The position numbers and the translations under genes are program-made. The notes below the pieces were generated by a model, which was not told the DNA's origin, ran no database searches, and was given only the letters and a program-made list of their open reading frames with translations. Below are positions 16,700 through 26,339 of a stretch of 64,000 nt of DNA, one piece after another; positions within the stretch are counted from its first letter, which is position 1; each line of letters opens with the position of its first letter. Origin of the DNA: Acidobacteriaceae bacterium (lineage in GTDB: Bacteria; Acidobacteriota; Terriglobia; Terriglobales; Acidobacteriaceae); contig JAOAPC010000024.1 in the NCBI GenBank assembly GCA_025462735.1, positions 310,001 to 374,000 on the forward strand, in the 5' to 3' direction.

Positions 16700-17170
16700 A
16701 TGAAGAGCTGGTCCGTCGTTATTGCTGGTTTTATTTTCTGCAGCGCGGTTGCCTACGCACAAGAGCCCGCACACCCGGGCCAAGTGTTCTCCTCAGACTT
16801 GGTGTTGTGGTCGTCGATGCAGGAGCCACAGCAGCCGGAGCAACAGGATCGCACCCACCAACAGCCCACGCCCGAGCCGGCTCCGGAAACCCAACCCGCT
16901 CAGAATCCCACGCCTGCCCAGCCAGGCGCGCATAAGGCGTCCCCGTCGACGCAGGGGTCGCAGGACCAAGATCCCACGGCGCAGACCTTTACTGGCACCA
17001 TCAGTAAGGAAGCGGACAGTTACGTGCTAAAGGTCTCGGGCGCCACTTTCTACAAACTCGATAGTCAGGATCAGGTGCAGCCGTTTGAAGGGCGACGGGT
17101 TCAGGTCACAGGCACGCTTGATCGCTCGATCAATCTGATTCACGTGGATAAAGTTGAGCCATTGTCGTAA
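16700..17170 (+). CDS. DUF5818-like exported protein
   Basis: This 156-residue protein has a signal peptide (about 1-21, ending VAYAQ) and a Gln/Pro-rich low-complexity region to about residue 90. A small beta-domain then follows (TFTGTISKEADSYVLKVSG, then FEGRRVQVTGTLD and NLIHVDKVE), of the DUF5818 type common in acidobacteria. That domain resembles OB-like or heme/cofactor-free beta-barrels, and its role is unknown. CAAGGAG precedes the ATG. Confidence 0.8.
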   Translation: MKSWSVVIAGFIFCSAVAYAQEPAHPGQVFSSDLVLWSSMQEPQQPEQQDRTHQQPTPEPAPETQPAQNPTPAQPGAHKASPSTQGSQDQDPTAQTFTGTISKEADSYVLKVSGATFYKLDSQDQVQPFEGRRVQVTGTLDRSINLIHVDKVEPLS

Positions 17171-17346
17171 GAGCAGTGGGAAGTGGGCAGGGGTTGGTGG
17201 TCAGTAAAAACCAGGTTGAGCTTTTGGCGCTGCACTGATCGTTCTGCAGTTGTCCCTCACCGGTTCCGCCACCAGTTGTCAGGTAAACACCAGCACTCAT
17301 CATTGATCATTGATCACTGACCACCAGCCACTAGCCACTGCTCTTA
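17168..17346. repeat. Nested inverted repeat upstream of hemE
   Basis: TAAGAGCAGTGG at 17168-17179 is matched by its perfect complement at 17335-17346, and GGTGGTCAGT at 17196-17205 by its complement at 17316-17325. The outer arm starts on the stop codon of the DUF5818-like gene. The element fills the gap before hemE. It could be a miniature repeat element or an attenuator-like structure; nothing in the sequence decides between these. Confidence 0.75.
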
Positions 17347-17364
17347 GTGCTACATTAATTCTTC

Positions 17365-18417
17365 ATGTCGGCGCCTGATTCCCGCTTTGTTCACGCCTGC
17401 AAAGCCCTGCCCGTGGATCGAACTCCAGTCTGGTTCATGCGACAGGCGGGACGCTACATGCCCGAGTACAGGGCGGTGCGCAAGCAACATTCTCTGATTG
17501 AGATCTGTAAAAATCCGCAGCTTGCCGCAGAGGTCACCATCACAGCGGCTGAAATCCTGGGAGTAGATGCGGCAATCATCTTCGCTGACCTTCTTTTGCC
17601 CTTAGAAGTCATGGGCCTGCCATTCCATTTTTCTGCTGGCGAAGGCCCGATCATCGATCGACCGTTGCGCACCAGCGATGATATTCATCGTCTTCGTACC
17701 GACTCTGCCGGCGATCTCGACTACGTGGCCGAAGCGGTTCGCCTGGTGGCGCGGCATTTTGGACCAAAGTTGCCGGTTATCGGCTTCTGTGGCGCGCCCT
17801 TCACGCTCGCCAGTTACATGATCGAGGGAGGAGGCTCACGCCATTACGTCAGCACAAAGACTCTGATGTATTCGAATCCGCATGCCTGGAACGAGCTGCT
17901 AAGCAAACTGGTCTCCGTTACGTCCGTGTATGCGACTGCCCAGGTTCGCGCTGGAGCGGATGTGATTCAAGTTTTTGATAGCTGGGTGGGGTGCCTCTCG
18001 GTCGAGGACTATCGGCAATATGTTCTGCCGCGGACGACTGAATTAATAAAAAGTTTGAAAACCTCCGGGGCACCCGTCATTTACTTCGGCACGGATACAG
18101 CCACGCTGCTGAGTTCCATGAAAGAAACAGGAGCCGACGTTATTGGGCTTGATTGGCGGATTCCGCTGGATGAAGGGTGGCAGGGTCTTGGCAATGCTGG
18201 GGCAGTGCAAGGCAATCTTGATCCGGTGACGCTCTTCGCGGATTGGAAGCAAGTAAAAGCTGCGGCACGGCGCATTTTGGACCAAGCTGGCGGACGACCG
18301 GGACACATCTTTAATCTTGGTCACGGAATTCTTCCAGAGACTCCGGTGGAAAATGTGAAGGCGCTTGCTGAATACGTTCAGGAGCAGACTACGAAAGCGG
18401 CGGTGAATTCACGGTGA
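17365..18417 (+). CDS. hemE: Uroporphyrinogen decarboxylase
   Basis: This 350-residue cytosolic enzyme decarboxylates the four acetate side chains of uroporphyrinogen III to give coproporphyrinogen III. The N-terminal signature MRQAGRYMPEYR, the FADLLLPLE segment, GFCGAPFTLASYMIEGG, and FNLGHGILPET near the end are the family marks, and the length is standard. It is the first gene of a tight heme operon, overlapping hemH by four bases (GTGA). Confidence 0.97.
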   Translation: MSAPDSRFVHACKALPVDRTPVWFMRQAGRYMPEYRAVRKQHSLIEICKNPQLAAEVTITAAEILGVDAAIIFADLLLPLEVMGLPFHFSAGEGPIIDRPLRTSDDIHRLRTDSAGDLDYVAEAVRLVARHFGPKLPVIGFCGAPFTLASYMIEGGGSRHYVSTKTLMYSNPHAWNELLSKLVSVTSVYATAQVRAGADVIQVFDSWVGCLSVEDYRQYVLPRTTELIKSLKTSGAPVIYFGTDTATLLSSMKETGADVIGLDWRIPLDEGWQGLGNAGAVQGNLDPVTLFADWKQVKAAARRILDQAGGRPGHIFNLGHGILPETPVENVKALAEYVQEQTTKAAVNSR

Positions 18418-19340
18418 GCAGTTCGGGAAAAATGGCGGTACTGTTGCTGGCGCACGGCAGTCCAAACTCTGTCGATGATGTGCCCGAGTTTTTGTTGCGA
18501 GTGACCGGAGGCCGTCCACTCCCGGCCGAAGCCATCGAAGAAATTAGTCATCGTTACGCCGCGATCGGCAAATCGCCCCTGACGGAACTTACTTTGAAGC
18601 AAGCCGAACTGCTGGCCCGGCAGATCGGAATGCCGGTTTATGTTGGTATGAGAAACTGGCATCCATTTGTTGCGCAGGCGCTACAGCAGATGCAGGCTGA
18701 TGGAATTCGGCACGCCGTCGTGATCTGCCTGGCGCCGCACAATTCGCGCACCAGCGTCGGCCTTTATCGCAAATCGCTGGGTCAATCCACCGACCCCGAA
18801 ATGACTTTTGACTTCGTAGAGTCCTGGCACGATCAACCTTCGCTGATTCAAGCTTTCGCGGAAAAACTCAAGTCGGGGCGACAACAAGCCAACTGCGAAT
18901 CAGGGACGCGGGTGCGTGTGATCTTCACTGCCCACAGCGTGCCCGAACGAACGGTGCGTGATGGCGATCCGTATGAAACTCAGGCGAGGCAGACCGCAGC
19001 GTTGGTTGCGACGGCCGCAGGGCTAGAGCAGCAAGACTGGAGCTTCGCGTTTCAAAGCCAAGGAATTTCTGGAGGGCCATGGCTTGGTCCGACGGTGGAA
19101 GAGACTATCACCCGCCTGAAGCAGAGCGGACGTGCCGGAGTGTTTATACAGCCGATCGGGTTTCTTTGCGATCACGTCGAAATCCTCTATGACATCGACA
19201 TTCTGTTCAGGAAGGTCGCTGAAGAACAAGGCGTGCGGCTGTGGAGAGCGGAATCGTTGAATGATTCTCCGCTGCTTACCTCCGCGCTGGCGCAGATCGT
19301 TCGTTCACGAACCTTGGCGACCGCCGAAACCCGCAGCTGA
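18414..19340 (+). CDS. hemH: Ferrochelatase
   Basis: This 308-residue enzyme inserts ferrous iron into a porphyrin. LLLAHGSPNSVDD at the start, GMRNWHPF, and the catalytic-histidine segment FTAHSVPERT are visible. The start is a GTG that overlaps the hemE stop. Whether it uses protoporphyrin or coproporphyrin depends on which route the organism follows; no hemN, hemQ or hemF is in the window, so this stays open. It is followed 16 bases later by the porphyrinogen oxidase. Confidence 0.95.
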   Translation: MSSSGKMAVLLLAHGSPNSVDDVPEFLLRVTGGRPLPAEAIEEISHRYAAIGKSPLTELTLKQAELLARQIGMPVYVGMRNWHPFVAQALQQMQADGIRHAVVICLAPHNSRTSVGLYRKSLGQSTDPEMTFDFVESWHDQPSLIQAFAEKLKSGRQQANCESGTRVRVIFTAHSVPERTVRDGDPYETQARQTAALVATAAGLEQQDWSFAFQSQGISGGPWLGPTVEETITRLKQSGRAGVFIQPIGFLCDHVEILYDIDILFRKVAEEQGVRLWRAESLNDSPLLTSALAQIVRSRTLATAETRS

Positions 19341-19356
19341 GGGATAACGATTCCAG

Positions 19357-20814
19357 ATGAAAAGAATTGCAATCATCGGCGGTGGTGTTTCCGGGCTTAG
19401 CGCAGCTTATGCACTGCAGAAACACGTCTATAGAGCTGCAGAAATAGATTACGTTTTGTTCGAAGCCGGGCCCCACTTCGGAGGAGTAATCCATAGCGAA
19501 CGCGTAAACGATTTCCTCATCGAAGCCGGCCCAGATTCCTTTCTAACCGAGAAGCCGTGGGCGGCTGAACTTTGCCGCGAACTCGGCTTGGGCGATCAGC
19601 TAATTGCCTCGAGTGACGCCGAGCGCAGAACATACATATTCGTCAATGGCCGCTTGGTGCCGCTTCCCGAGGGATTGATGTTCATGGTTCCAACCGACCT
19701 TGCGGCCACGTTTTTATCTCCTCTGTTCTCATGGCCGACCAAGCTGCGGATGATTCGCGAGTGGTTCTACCGTCCTTCGCTCGACGTTCCTGAAAGCACG
19801 GTCGCAGAATTTGTGGAGCGGCACTACGGGCGAGAGATGGTGGAGCGCGTCGCTGATCCGTTGGTAGTGGGCGTTTACGGTGGCGGCGCCGATGAACTTA
19901 GCGCGTCCTCAGTTCTGGCGCGTTTTGTCGAGATTGAAGTCCGCCAGGGAAGTCTGGGGCGCGCGATGGTGGCGTCGCGGAAGCTGCAGAGTCTTTCCGC
20001 GGAGCAAGGCTTCGCCGGACAGCCCAGGGCGGCTGTCCCCACGCGGTCGCTGTTTACGTCGTTGAAGGGCGGCATGCAAACGATGACCGATGCGATGCTG
20101 GCGCAAATTCCGGAGTCGGCTCGGCGGATGAACACTCCGGTCGCAGCCGTGACCCCGGAATCCGGCAAGTGGCTGGTGGCGAGCAGGGGGCGTACGGAGG
20201 AATTCGATGCCGTGATTATTGCAACTCCTGCGTATACGGCGGCCGAGTTGCTGCGCAACGACGTTCCGCAACTTTCGTCGGAGCTCGAAGCGATTAGGTA
20301 TAGCTCGTCTGTCACCGTTGCGCTTGCCTACGACGAGAAAACGCTTGCATCTCTGCCCGCCGGATTCGGGTTTCTGGTGCCTCGCACGGAGAACAAGCGC
20401 ATTCTCGCCTGCACTTTCGTCCATAATAAATTTCCCAACCGCGCACCGTCGGATTCTGCCCTGCTTCGTTGTTTTCTCGGGGGAAGTCGCGACGAAGAAA
20501 TATTGCAATCGCCCGACGCCGAGATCGTTGCCACGGTTCGGCGGGAGCTCGAGGAAATACTCGGCTTTACAACTGAGCCGAGCTTCGTCAAAATTTACAA
20601 ATGGCGCAAAGCCATGGCGCAATATGGCGTCGGTCACAAGACAAGAGTGGAACTTGTCCGAAAGGCCATTTCTTCCATGCCGGGCTTGTCGCTGGCCGGT
20701 AATGCATACAACGGAATCGGAATCCCGGACTGCGTGCGATCCGGCTCGGAAGCCGCAGCGAAGATTCTCGTTGATCTCGCAATCGTCCAGCCTCGGGCAC
20801 AATTCGCGCGGTAG
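19357..20814 (+). CDS. hemG: Protoporphyrinogen/coproporphyrinogen oxidase, HemY type
   Basis: This 485-residue FAD enzyme removes six electrons from a porphyrinogen. The FAD dinucleotide motif is at the start (IAIIGGGVSGLSAAYAL). The IEAGPDSFLTEKPWA segment, VYGGGADELSASS, and the C-terminal YNGIGIPDCVRSG are typical of oxygen-dependent HemY/PPOX proteins. It completes the hemE-hemH-hemG operon. The genetic name varies between hemG and hemY in annotations; the sequence is of the HemY type, not the small flavodoxin-like HemG. Confidence 0.94.
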   Translation: MKRIAIIGGGVSGLSAAYALQKHVYRAAEIDYVLFEAGPHFGGVIHSERVNDFLIEAGPDSFLTEKPWAAELCRELGLGDQLIASSDAERRTYIFVNGRLVPLPEGLMFMVPTDLAATFLSPLFSWPTKLRMIREWFYRPSLDVPESTVAEFVERHYGREMVERVADPLVVGVYGGGADELSASSVLARFVEIEVRQGSLGRAMVASRKLQSLSAEQGFAGQPRAAVPTRSLFTSLKGGMQTMTDAMLAQIPESARRMNTPVAAVTPESGKWLVASRGRTEEFDAVIIATPAYTAAELLRNDVPQLSSELEAIRYSSSVTVALAYDEKTLASLPAGFGFLVPRTENKRILACTFVHNKFPNRAPSDSALLRCFLGGSRDEEILQSPDAEIVATVRRELEEILGFTTEPSFVKIYKWRKAMAQYGVGHKTRVELVRKAISSMPGLSLAGNAYNGIGIPDCVRSGSEAAAKILVDLAIVQPRAQFAR

Positions 20815-20895
20815 GCAATTACTCAGGTAACTTGGCAACTCCCGTCTCGAAACATTCCACTATCAGCAGGGTTCGTTTTACCAAGGGAGATCTCA

Positions 20896-21675
20896 ATGCG
20901 TGCGGCTTTCTTGATTTCGGTGGTGTTCCTTTTCTCTTCAGCTTTCGCACAAAACCAATCTAGCAGCATGGCGGGCATGGACATGTCTCACATGTCGGGG
21001 CACGACCAAGACATGCACGACATGTCTGGCATGAACAGCGAAAGCGATGGCAATGCTGCGGCCATGCATTCAATGGAGGGCCACCACATGGACATGGGCC
21101 CTCACATGAAGATGACCACTCTGCGTTCTGCGCAACCCGGCGATCAGGATAAAGCTGACCAAATCGTGCAGGGAGCGCGGGCCACAGCTGAAAAATATAA
21201 AGACTACAAAGCTGCCCTGGCCGACGGGTACAAGATCTTCATGCCCAACGTTCCGCAAAAGCAGTATCACTTCACGAATTATTGGAATGCTCTGCGCGCG
21301 CGCAACAGTTTTGATCCGTCGCGCCCGACTTCATTGCTTTATGAGAAAAATGGCACCGATTACAAGTTGATCGGCGTGATGTACACAGCCCAGAAGGATG
21401 CAAACGAGGACGAGCTGAACTCACGCATTCCTTTGAGTATTGCCCAGTGGCACGCGCATGTGAACCTGTGCATGCCTCCTCGCGATCGCAAGCAAGAAGC
21501 GATTCCGCCGGATGCGAAATTCGGACTGTCTGGATCAATCACGACGAAGGAAGACTGTGACATTGCCCGAGGGAAATTCATGCCGCAGATCTTCGGCTGG
21601 ATGGTGCACATTTATCTCGAACAAAAGCCGGAAGACATCTGGTCCGTCGAGCGGCAGCACAATCACATGGACTGA
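20896..21675 (+). CDS. Met/His-rich exported protein, probable copper binder
   Basis: This 259-residue protein has a signal peptide (about 1-19) and then about 60 residues packed with Met, His and Asp (MAGMDMSHMSGHDQDMHDM, and GHHMDMGPHMKM). A folded C-terminal domain follows with HFTNYWNALRARN, WHAHVNLCMPP and the end HNHMD. The head is of the methionine-motif type found in periplasmic copper proteins; copper is an inference. GGGAGA precedes the ATG. It lies 80 bases after hemG and could share its transcript. Its last 13 bases overlap the convergent gtrA-like gene. Confidence 0.8.
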   Translation: MRAAFLISVVFLFSSAFAQNQSSSMAGMDMSHMSGHDQDMHDMSGMNSESDGNAAAMHSMEGHHMDMGPHMKMTTLRSAQPGDQDKADQIVQGARATAEKYKDYKAALADGYKIFMPNVPQKQYHFTNYWNALRARNSFDPSRPTSLLYEKNGTDYKLIGVMYTAQKDANEDELNSRIPLSIAQWHAHVNLCMPPRDRKQEAIPPDAKFGLSGSITTKEDCDIARGKFMPQIFGWMVHIYLEQKPEDIWSVERQHNHMD

Positions 21676-22097
21676 CGCTCGGGCGAATTCAGGAGAAAAA
21701 TCGCCCGGTCTGCGATAAGGAAGTTAAACAATGAGCAAGCCGCGACGCTGAGCAGATTCGCCGGCAGGTAGCTCATCCCTGCAATTTCCACGAGAACCTT
21801 CATGGCAAACAGATTTCCGCCGATGGAGAAGACTCCAGTCGTGAGGTTGAACTTCACCAAGCGGGCGAGTCGGTTCGGCGCTCTGCGGTCCGCCCAGGTG
21901 AAAGCCTCATGCCAAAGGAAGTTATGCAGGACTGTGGCTTCAACTGCCAAGCCAGTCGCGAACAGGTAATTGATCCCCAGAGCTGACGTGAGCAGGGCAA
22001 GCATGCCCAGTTGCACAGCAATTCCTATTACTCCTACCACATTGAACTTCAGCCAGCGCACAAATCCGGAATCGGTAGACTCTGCGCGCACGCTCAC
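21663..22097 (-). CDS. GtrA family membrane protein
   Basis: This 144-residue protein has four transmembrane segments in the GtrA pattern, starting FVRWLKFNVVGVIGI, with the loop NFLWHEAFTWADR and the end FNFLIADRAIFL. GtrA-like proteins are thought to move lipid-linked sugars or polyprenyl-phosphate-linked groups across the inner membrane. It begins with GTG and overlaps the stop of the CDP-alcohol phosphatidyltransferase gene by four bases, so the two probably work in one lipid or cell-surface glycan pathway. Confidence 0.88.
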   Translation of the reverse strand: MSVRAESTDSGFVRWLKFNVVGVIGIAVQLGMLALLTSALGINYLFATGLAVEATVLHNFLWHEAFTWADRRAPNRLARLVKFNLTTGVFSIGGNLFAMKVLVEIAGMSYLPANLLSVAACSLFNFLIADRAIFLLNSPERQSM

Positions 22098-22786
22098 GAG
22101 AGGCGCTCCTCGTTATAAAGCCGAACAATATTTCGAGCGGTGAAGTAGATCAGCATCGTTGTCATTCCCGCGATTCCAATTGCGCCGCCAACGTCGAAGA
22201 GTCGATAGTGGTGCAAAACTGTTGGCCATTGGAACACGGCTAAATTCCCCGATATGAGAAGGACACGCAGCTCTGTGGGCCCGAAACTCCAGAAGGACAT
22301 CCGGAACTCGCCCAACGTGTAAGTCGCAAGATAGGACTGGATCGAGAGCAGCAAAAACAATATGAGCAGGCTGATTGCGATCGCCGGGCCCATGTACCCG
22401 GATAACGCCAGGCCAATCATCAGCGCAACCGCTCCGACGCTGTCGAGAATGTGATCGACATAAAAGCCGTAGCGCGGCCGCTGCTTCTGCCGCACGCGCG
22501 CGAGAGTGCCGTCCATGCTGTCTCCAAACCAGTTCAGGGCAAGGAATCCAATTCCAGCGATCAGCCACAGCCGATTTGATCCCGCCACGGCATAGCTCAC
22601 GCCCGTCATCAGTTGGGCCACGAATCCGAGCAGGGTCAGATGATCTGGGCCGATCCGGTATGGGGTGCGTTCCGCCATCCAGATGAGCAGCCGTTTTTCG
22701 GGCCCAGTGAGAATGCTTTGTTGAAGCCGCGCCGCCTGCCGAAACAGTCTGCCCGGCGTTGAATCGATCAAAATTTGCGTGGCCAT
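22094..22786 (-). CDS. CDP-alcohol phosphatidyltransferase family protein
   Basis: This 230-residue membrane enzyme transfers a phosphoalcohol group from a CDP donor. The complete family motif D-x2-D-G-x2-A-R-x8-G-x3-D-x3-D starts at Asp89. Hydrophobic segments lie around residues 50-85 and 115-225. The ATG at 22786 follows GAGGAAAG and is preferred over a longer GC-rich extension. The acceptor (inositol phosphate, glycerol phosphate or other) cannot be read from sequence. It is coupled to the gtrA-like gene. Confidence 0.9.
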   Translation of the reverse strand: MATQILIDSTPGRLFRQAARLQQSILTGPEKRLLIWMAERTPYRIGPDHLTLLGFVAQLMTGVSYAVAGSNRLWLIAGIGFLALNWFGDSMDGTLARVRQKQRPRYGFYVDHILDSVGAVALMIGLALSGYMGPAIAISLLILFLLLSIQSYLATYTLGEFRMSFWSFGPTELRVLLISGNLAVFQWPTVLHHYRLFDVGGAIGIAGMTTMLIYFTARNIVRLYNEERLS

Positions 22787-23048
22787 GCTTTCCTCCGATT
22801 GCGGCAGTGTGCGCGTTTGCCGCATTCGGGGCAATGCGCTGCGGGTAAATTGAAGCTCAACTAGAGGTCAATAGTTAAGACATTGAAAGCAAGAGAGATC
22901 TACTTCGATCTAGGCAGCAGCATTTGGAGCAACGGAGCAATAGTTGGGCCGGGCGGGGACGCCCGGCGCTCCACTATTCGAGAAGGGAAGGGGCATGCGC
23001 TCGATGAACATCAGGTCAGGAGTGGGCAGGCGAAATGAGCAAACCAGC

Positions 23049-24536
23049 TCAGGCATGGGCGGAGGCTTCTTCAATAGCATCCGCTAATTGTTGGCAAGCC
23101 CACGAGACTTGATCGGAAGAAATGACTGCTGGGGGCGCGATCAGAACATGGTCGCCGCAATCGCCGTCGGCGCACCCCTGGACGGGATAGACCAACAGCC
23201 CACGTTCGGTAGCGGCCTGCGCGACTTGCCCTGAAAAATTTACCTCGGCGGGAAAAGAAGCTCTACTGGCCCTATCTGAAACGAACTCGACAGCCCATAG
23301 AAGGCCAATACCGCGCACTTCGCCGACGTGATTCAGGTCCCCAAGTTGCGCGAGATTCTGTTTAATAGTGTGTGCGATGCTGCCCTTGCGATCCGAGTCC
23401 GCTGCCTGTACCAATTTGTGCTCCGAAATATAGTTAAACACCGCGCGACCCGCTGCCAGCGAAATCGGATGCGAACCGTAAGTGAAACCGTGAATGAAAG
23501 AGCCGGAGCCGGAGGAGATCGCATCAACAACTTTCTTCGACATGATGACCGCGCCCAGAGGGGCATAGCCGCTGGAAAGTCCTTTGGCGGTGATTAGAAT
23601 ATCCGGCGCCACTCCCCAGTGATCGACCGCGAAATTTTGCCCGGTCCTTCCTATGCCGCTCATTACTTCATCAGCGATCATGAGAACTTCATGCCTATCA
23701 CAGATTTCGGAAACTTTTTCTAAATAGCCTTTCGGCGGGATTACTGCGCCCAAGGTCGCGCCGCTCACCGGTTCAAGAAGTACGGCCGCGACTTTTCCAT
23801 CGTTATCGGCAATGGCTGCCTCCACTTCGGCGGCATACTCCTGCCCGCAGTCGAAGCAGCCGTCGGTGCAGTCATGAACGCATCGATAGCAGTAAGGGGC
23901 ATCGACGGTCGAAAACTCGCGCAGCATGGGGCGATAAATTTCACGCCGGCGCTTATTTCGAGAGACTGCAACCGCGCCGAGGGTCGCGCCGTGGTAGCTC
24001 TGGTTACGACTGATGATCTGCGAGCGTCCGTTCTCGCCGATTTCAACCTGGTACTGCCGCGCCAGCTTCAGCGCAGTTTCCACCGCCTCGGATCCTCCGC
24101 TGCAAAAGTAAACCGCGCCGCCGCGAAAGTTATCGCCCGCAAACGCTAGCAGTTCGTTGGCGTACTGCTCGGCGATAGGGGTGGTGAATTGGCTCCCGTG
24201 GACGAACTCGATCGACCGGGCCTGATCGGTCATGGCCGCCGAAATTTCTGAAACTCCGTGGCCAATGAAGTTCACAGCGGCTGAGCCGGAAAAATCGAGG
24301 TATTGCTTGCCTTGAGAGTCCCAGAGGTAAGCGCCCACTCCGCGCACGGCAGGGGGGAACGATTTGCGGAAGGACCGCCGCAACAGGGCCGAACCCGGTA
24401 CTTCCTGCGTAGCAGCTTGACCCGGCACTTGGGGATTATCCGGTGTATTGATTCCTACTGTCAAAAAAGAGTTGCCGCGCGTGCAAATACAGCCCCAACT
24501 TGGGCCATAACGAGGGCCCCTGGAGCCCTTCAGCAA
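23049..24536 (-). CDS. Class III PLP-dependent aminotransferase
   Basis: The open frame encodes up to 495 residues of an ornithine/4-aminobutyrate-type aminotransferase. The PLP-lysine segment ITAKGLSSGYAPLGA, IADEVMSGIGRTG, CSGGSEAVETALKLAR and NQSYHGATLG are clear. A cysteine cluster (CYRC, then three more Cys within about 15 residues) lies near residue 220, a feature of one subgroup of these enzymes and possibly a metal site. The start is uncertain: the longest frame uses TTG at 24536, while family similarity begins near LLRRSFRKSFPP. The substrate is not evident and no pathway neighbour is present. Confidence 0.88.
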   Translation of the reverse strand: MLKGSRGPRYGPSWGCICTRGNSFLTVGINTPDNPQVPGQAATQEVPGSALLRRSFRKSFPPAVRGVGAYLWDSQGKQYLDFSGSAAVNFIGHGVSEISAAMTDQARSIEFVHGSQFTTPIAEQYANELLAFAGDNFRGGAVYFCSGGSEAVETALKLARQYQVEIGENGRSQIISRNQSYHGATLGAVAVSRNKRRREIYRPMLREFSTVDAPYCYRCVHDCTDGCFDCGQEYAAEVEAAIADNDGKVAAVLLEPVSGATLGAVIPPKGYLEKVSEICDRHEVLMIADEVMSGIGRTGQNFAVDHWGVAPDILITAKGLSSGYAPLGAVIMSKKVVDAISSGSGSFIHGFTYGSHPISLAAGRAVFNYISEHKLVQAADSDRKGSIAHTIKQNLAQLGDLNHVGEVRGIGLLWAVEFVSDRASRASFPAEVNFSGQVAQAATERGLLVYPVQGCADGDCGDHVLIAPPAVISSDQVSWACQQLADAIEEASAHA

Positions 24537-24618
24537 TCAACAGATAAGACCTACTGGAATCCAAGATGCCATCTGGAGTCCAAAGTTCATTGGATGCTTC
24601 CGTGTAAAATCGCCCATA

Positions 24619-26289
24619 ATGCCGCCCGGCCCAAAGCCTTTCAGCGAGGAGTCTGACAGCCCCAATAACTCCAGTCTCCAGCCAACGTCCGTGACGCGAC
24701 GGTTTTTTCGGCTGCTGCATCCATCCCGCGTGCACACGGCGTTTTCCGCCACCATCTTGCTGGTTGCTGCGATTCTGCTTTCACGAGTGATGGGTTTTCT
24801 ACGGGAGATGTACATTGCCTGGGCATTCGGCGTGAGCCCGGTCACGGATGCCTACCTCGCGGGCTTTACCATACCTGATTGGCTGAATTATCTGGTGGCG
24901 GGCGGGACGGCATCAATCACTTTTGTATCTATCTACACGCGGTTCCTGGCTGAAAAAAGAGAGGAGGACGCGCGTAAGACGTTTTCCGCCATCATCACCA
25001 TCATGACGGCGGTGCTCGGAGTCGGAATCGTTCTGGCAGAAATTTTTGCGCCGCAACTCGACGGGCTGATTTTCAGCAAGTTCACTCCAGACCAGTTCGC
25101 GTTGTGTGTACATCTGACGCGTATCCTATTGCCGGCGCAATTGTTCTTCTACGTAGGCGGAGTAGTTTCGGCGGTGCTGCTCTCGCGCCGGATGTTCCTG
25201 CTCCCGGCAGTTGGGCCAATTATTTATAACGGCGGCATTATCCTTGGCGGCCTGTTGTTCTCTCGACGGCTAGGAATTTCCGCGCTCGCCTACGGCGCCG
25301 TCGCTGGGGCTTTCGTGGGAATTTTTCTTATCAATGCTATCGGCGCCGCGCGACTCGGGGTCGGATACAAACTTTCCTTTGACTTGCGCAATGCAGCCTT
25401 CCTCGAGTGGGTACGGCTTTCTATCCCACTCATGCTGGGAGTGTCGTTGGTCACGGCCGACGACTGGATCCTCCGCTATTTTGCCTCCGGCGCGGTTGGC
25501 GACATTACACGCCTGAATTACGCAAAGAGACTCTTCCAAGTTCCGATCGCGGTTCTCGGGCAGGCCGCAAGCCAGGCCTCGCTGCCATTTTTCGCTCGCC
25601 TGTTTGGAGAGAAGCGATTTGGCGAATTTGCCGAAACTGTAAATGCTTCCGTGTACCGGATTCTAGCCGCGGCCCTGTTGGTATCGAGTCTTATGGCAGT
25701 GGCAGCCCTTCCGCTAATCGATCTGGTTTATCGCCGCGGGCATTTGCATTTTTCCGACTCCCGCATTACTGCGGTTTATTTTTTCTGGTTTTCGCTTTCA
25801 CTGGCTTTCTGGGCAGCGCAGGGTTTATATGCGCGGGCGTTCTATGCGGCGGGAAACACGCTGACGCCGATGATCTCGAGCACTGTAATCACGGTGGTTT
25901 CTCTGCCTGTTTACTCGGCGCTTTATCGCACATTTTCCGCCAGCGGACTAGTTATTGCATCCGATCTCGGAATAGCCGCCAATTGCATCGCCGTCGCCAT
26001 TCTGCTGCACCAGCGCGGGTTGGTTCCGCTCCGAGGGCTGGAGTGGAGAGAGATCGGCAAGGCGCTTCTGGTCGCGCTTGCGGCGGGATTTCTCGGCTGG
26101 CAAGCCACCAAGCTCATCAATCTAAGCGGAAGCCGAGTGGCGGATTTAGAAGCTCTGGTTTTGCTCAGCGGAGTCTGGGCGGTTGCGGTTGTGCTCGGGC
26201 TGTGGCTAACGAAATCAAAGTTGCCGCGTGATATGCGGCGAAAGAAGCAACCGACGGAAAAGTCAACGAGCGTGATTACGAATGCTTAA
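24619..26289 (+). CDS. murJ: Lipid II flippase MurJ
   Basis: This 556-residue polytopic protein of the MOP exporter family flips lipid II during peptidoglycan synthesis. About fourteen hydrophobic segments are visible. Family-like stretches include LSRVMGFLREMYIAWAFG, an Asp-Ala-Tyr-rich first loop, and AYGAVAGAFVG. A 36-residue hydrophilic N-terminal extension precedes the first membrane segment. It is divergent from the aminotransferase gene with only about 80 bases between the frames. Confidence 0.92.
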   Translation: MPPGPKPFSEESDSPNNSSLQPTSVTRRFFRLLHPSRVHTAFSATILLVAAILLSRVMGFLREMYIAWAFGVSPVTDAYLAGFTIPDWLNYLVAGGTASITFVSIYTRFLAEKREEDARKTFSAIITIMTAVLGVGIVLAEIFAPQLDGLIFSKFTPDQFALCVHLTRILLPAQLFFYVGGVVSAVLLSRRMFLLPAVGPIIYNGGIILGGLLFSRRLGISALAYGAVAGAFVGIFLINAIGAARLGVGYKLSFDLRNAAFLEWVRLSIPLMLGVSLVTADDWILRYFASGAVGDITRLNYAKRLFQVPIAVLGQAASQASLPFFARLFGEKRFGEFAETVNASVYRILAAALLVSSLMAVAALPLIDLVYRRGHLHFSDSRITAVYFFWFSLSLAFWAAQGLYARAFYAAGNTLTPMISSTVITVVSLPVYSALYRTFSASGLVIASDLGIAANCIAVAILLHQRGLVPLRGLEWREIGKALLVALAAGFLGWQATKLINLSGSRVADLEALVLLSGVWAVAVVLGLWLTKSKLPRDMRRKKQPTEKSTSVITNA

Positions 26290-26339
26290 TTTCAGTTCGG
26301 AGTTGCACGGGCGAGGACGCCGGTGCTTCCACTTTTACT

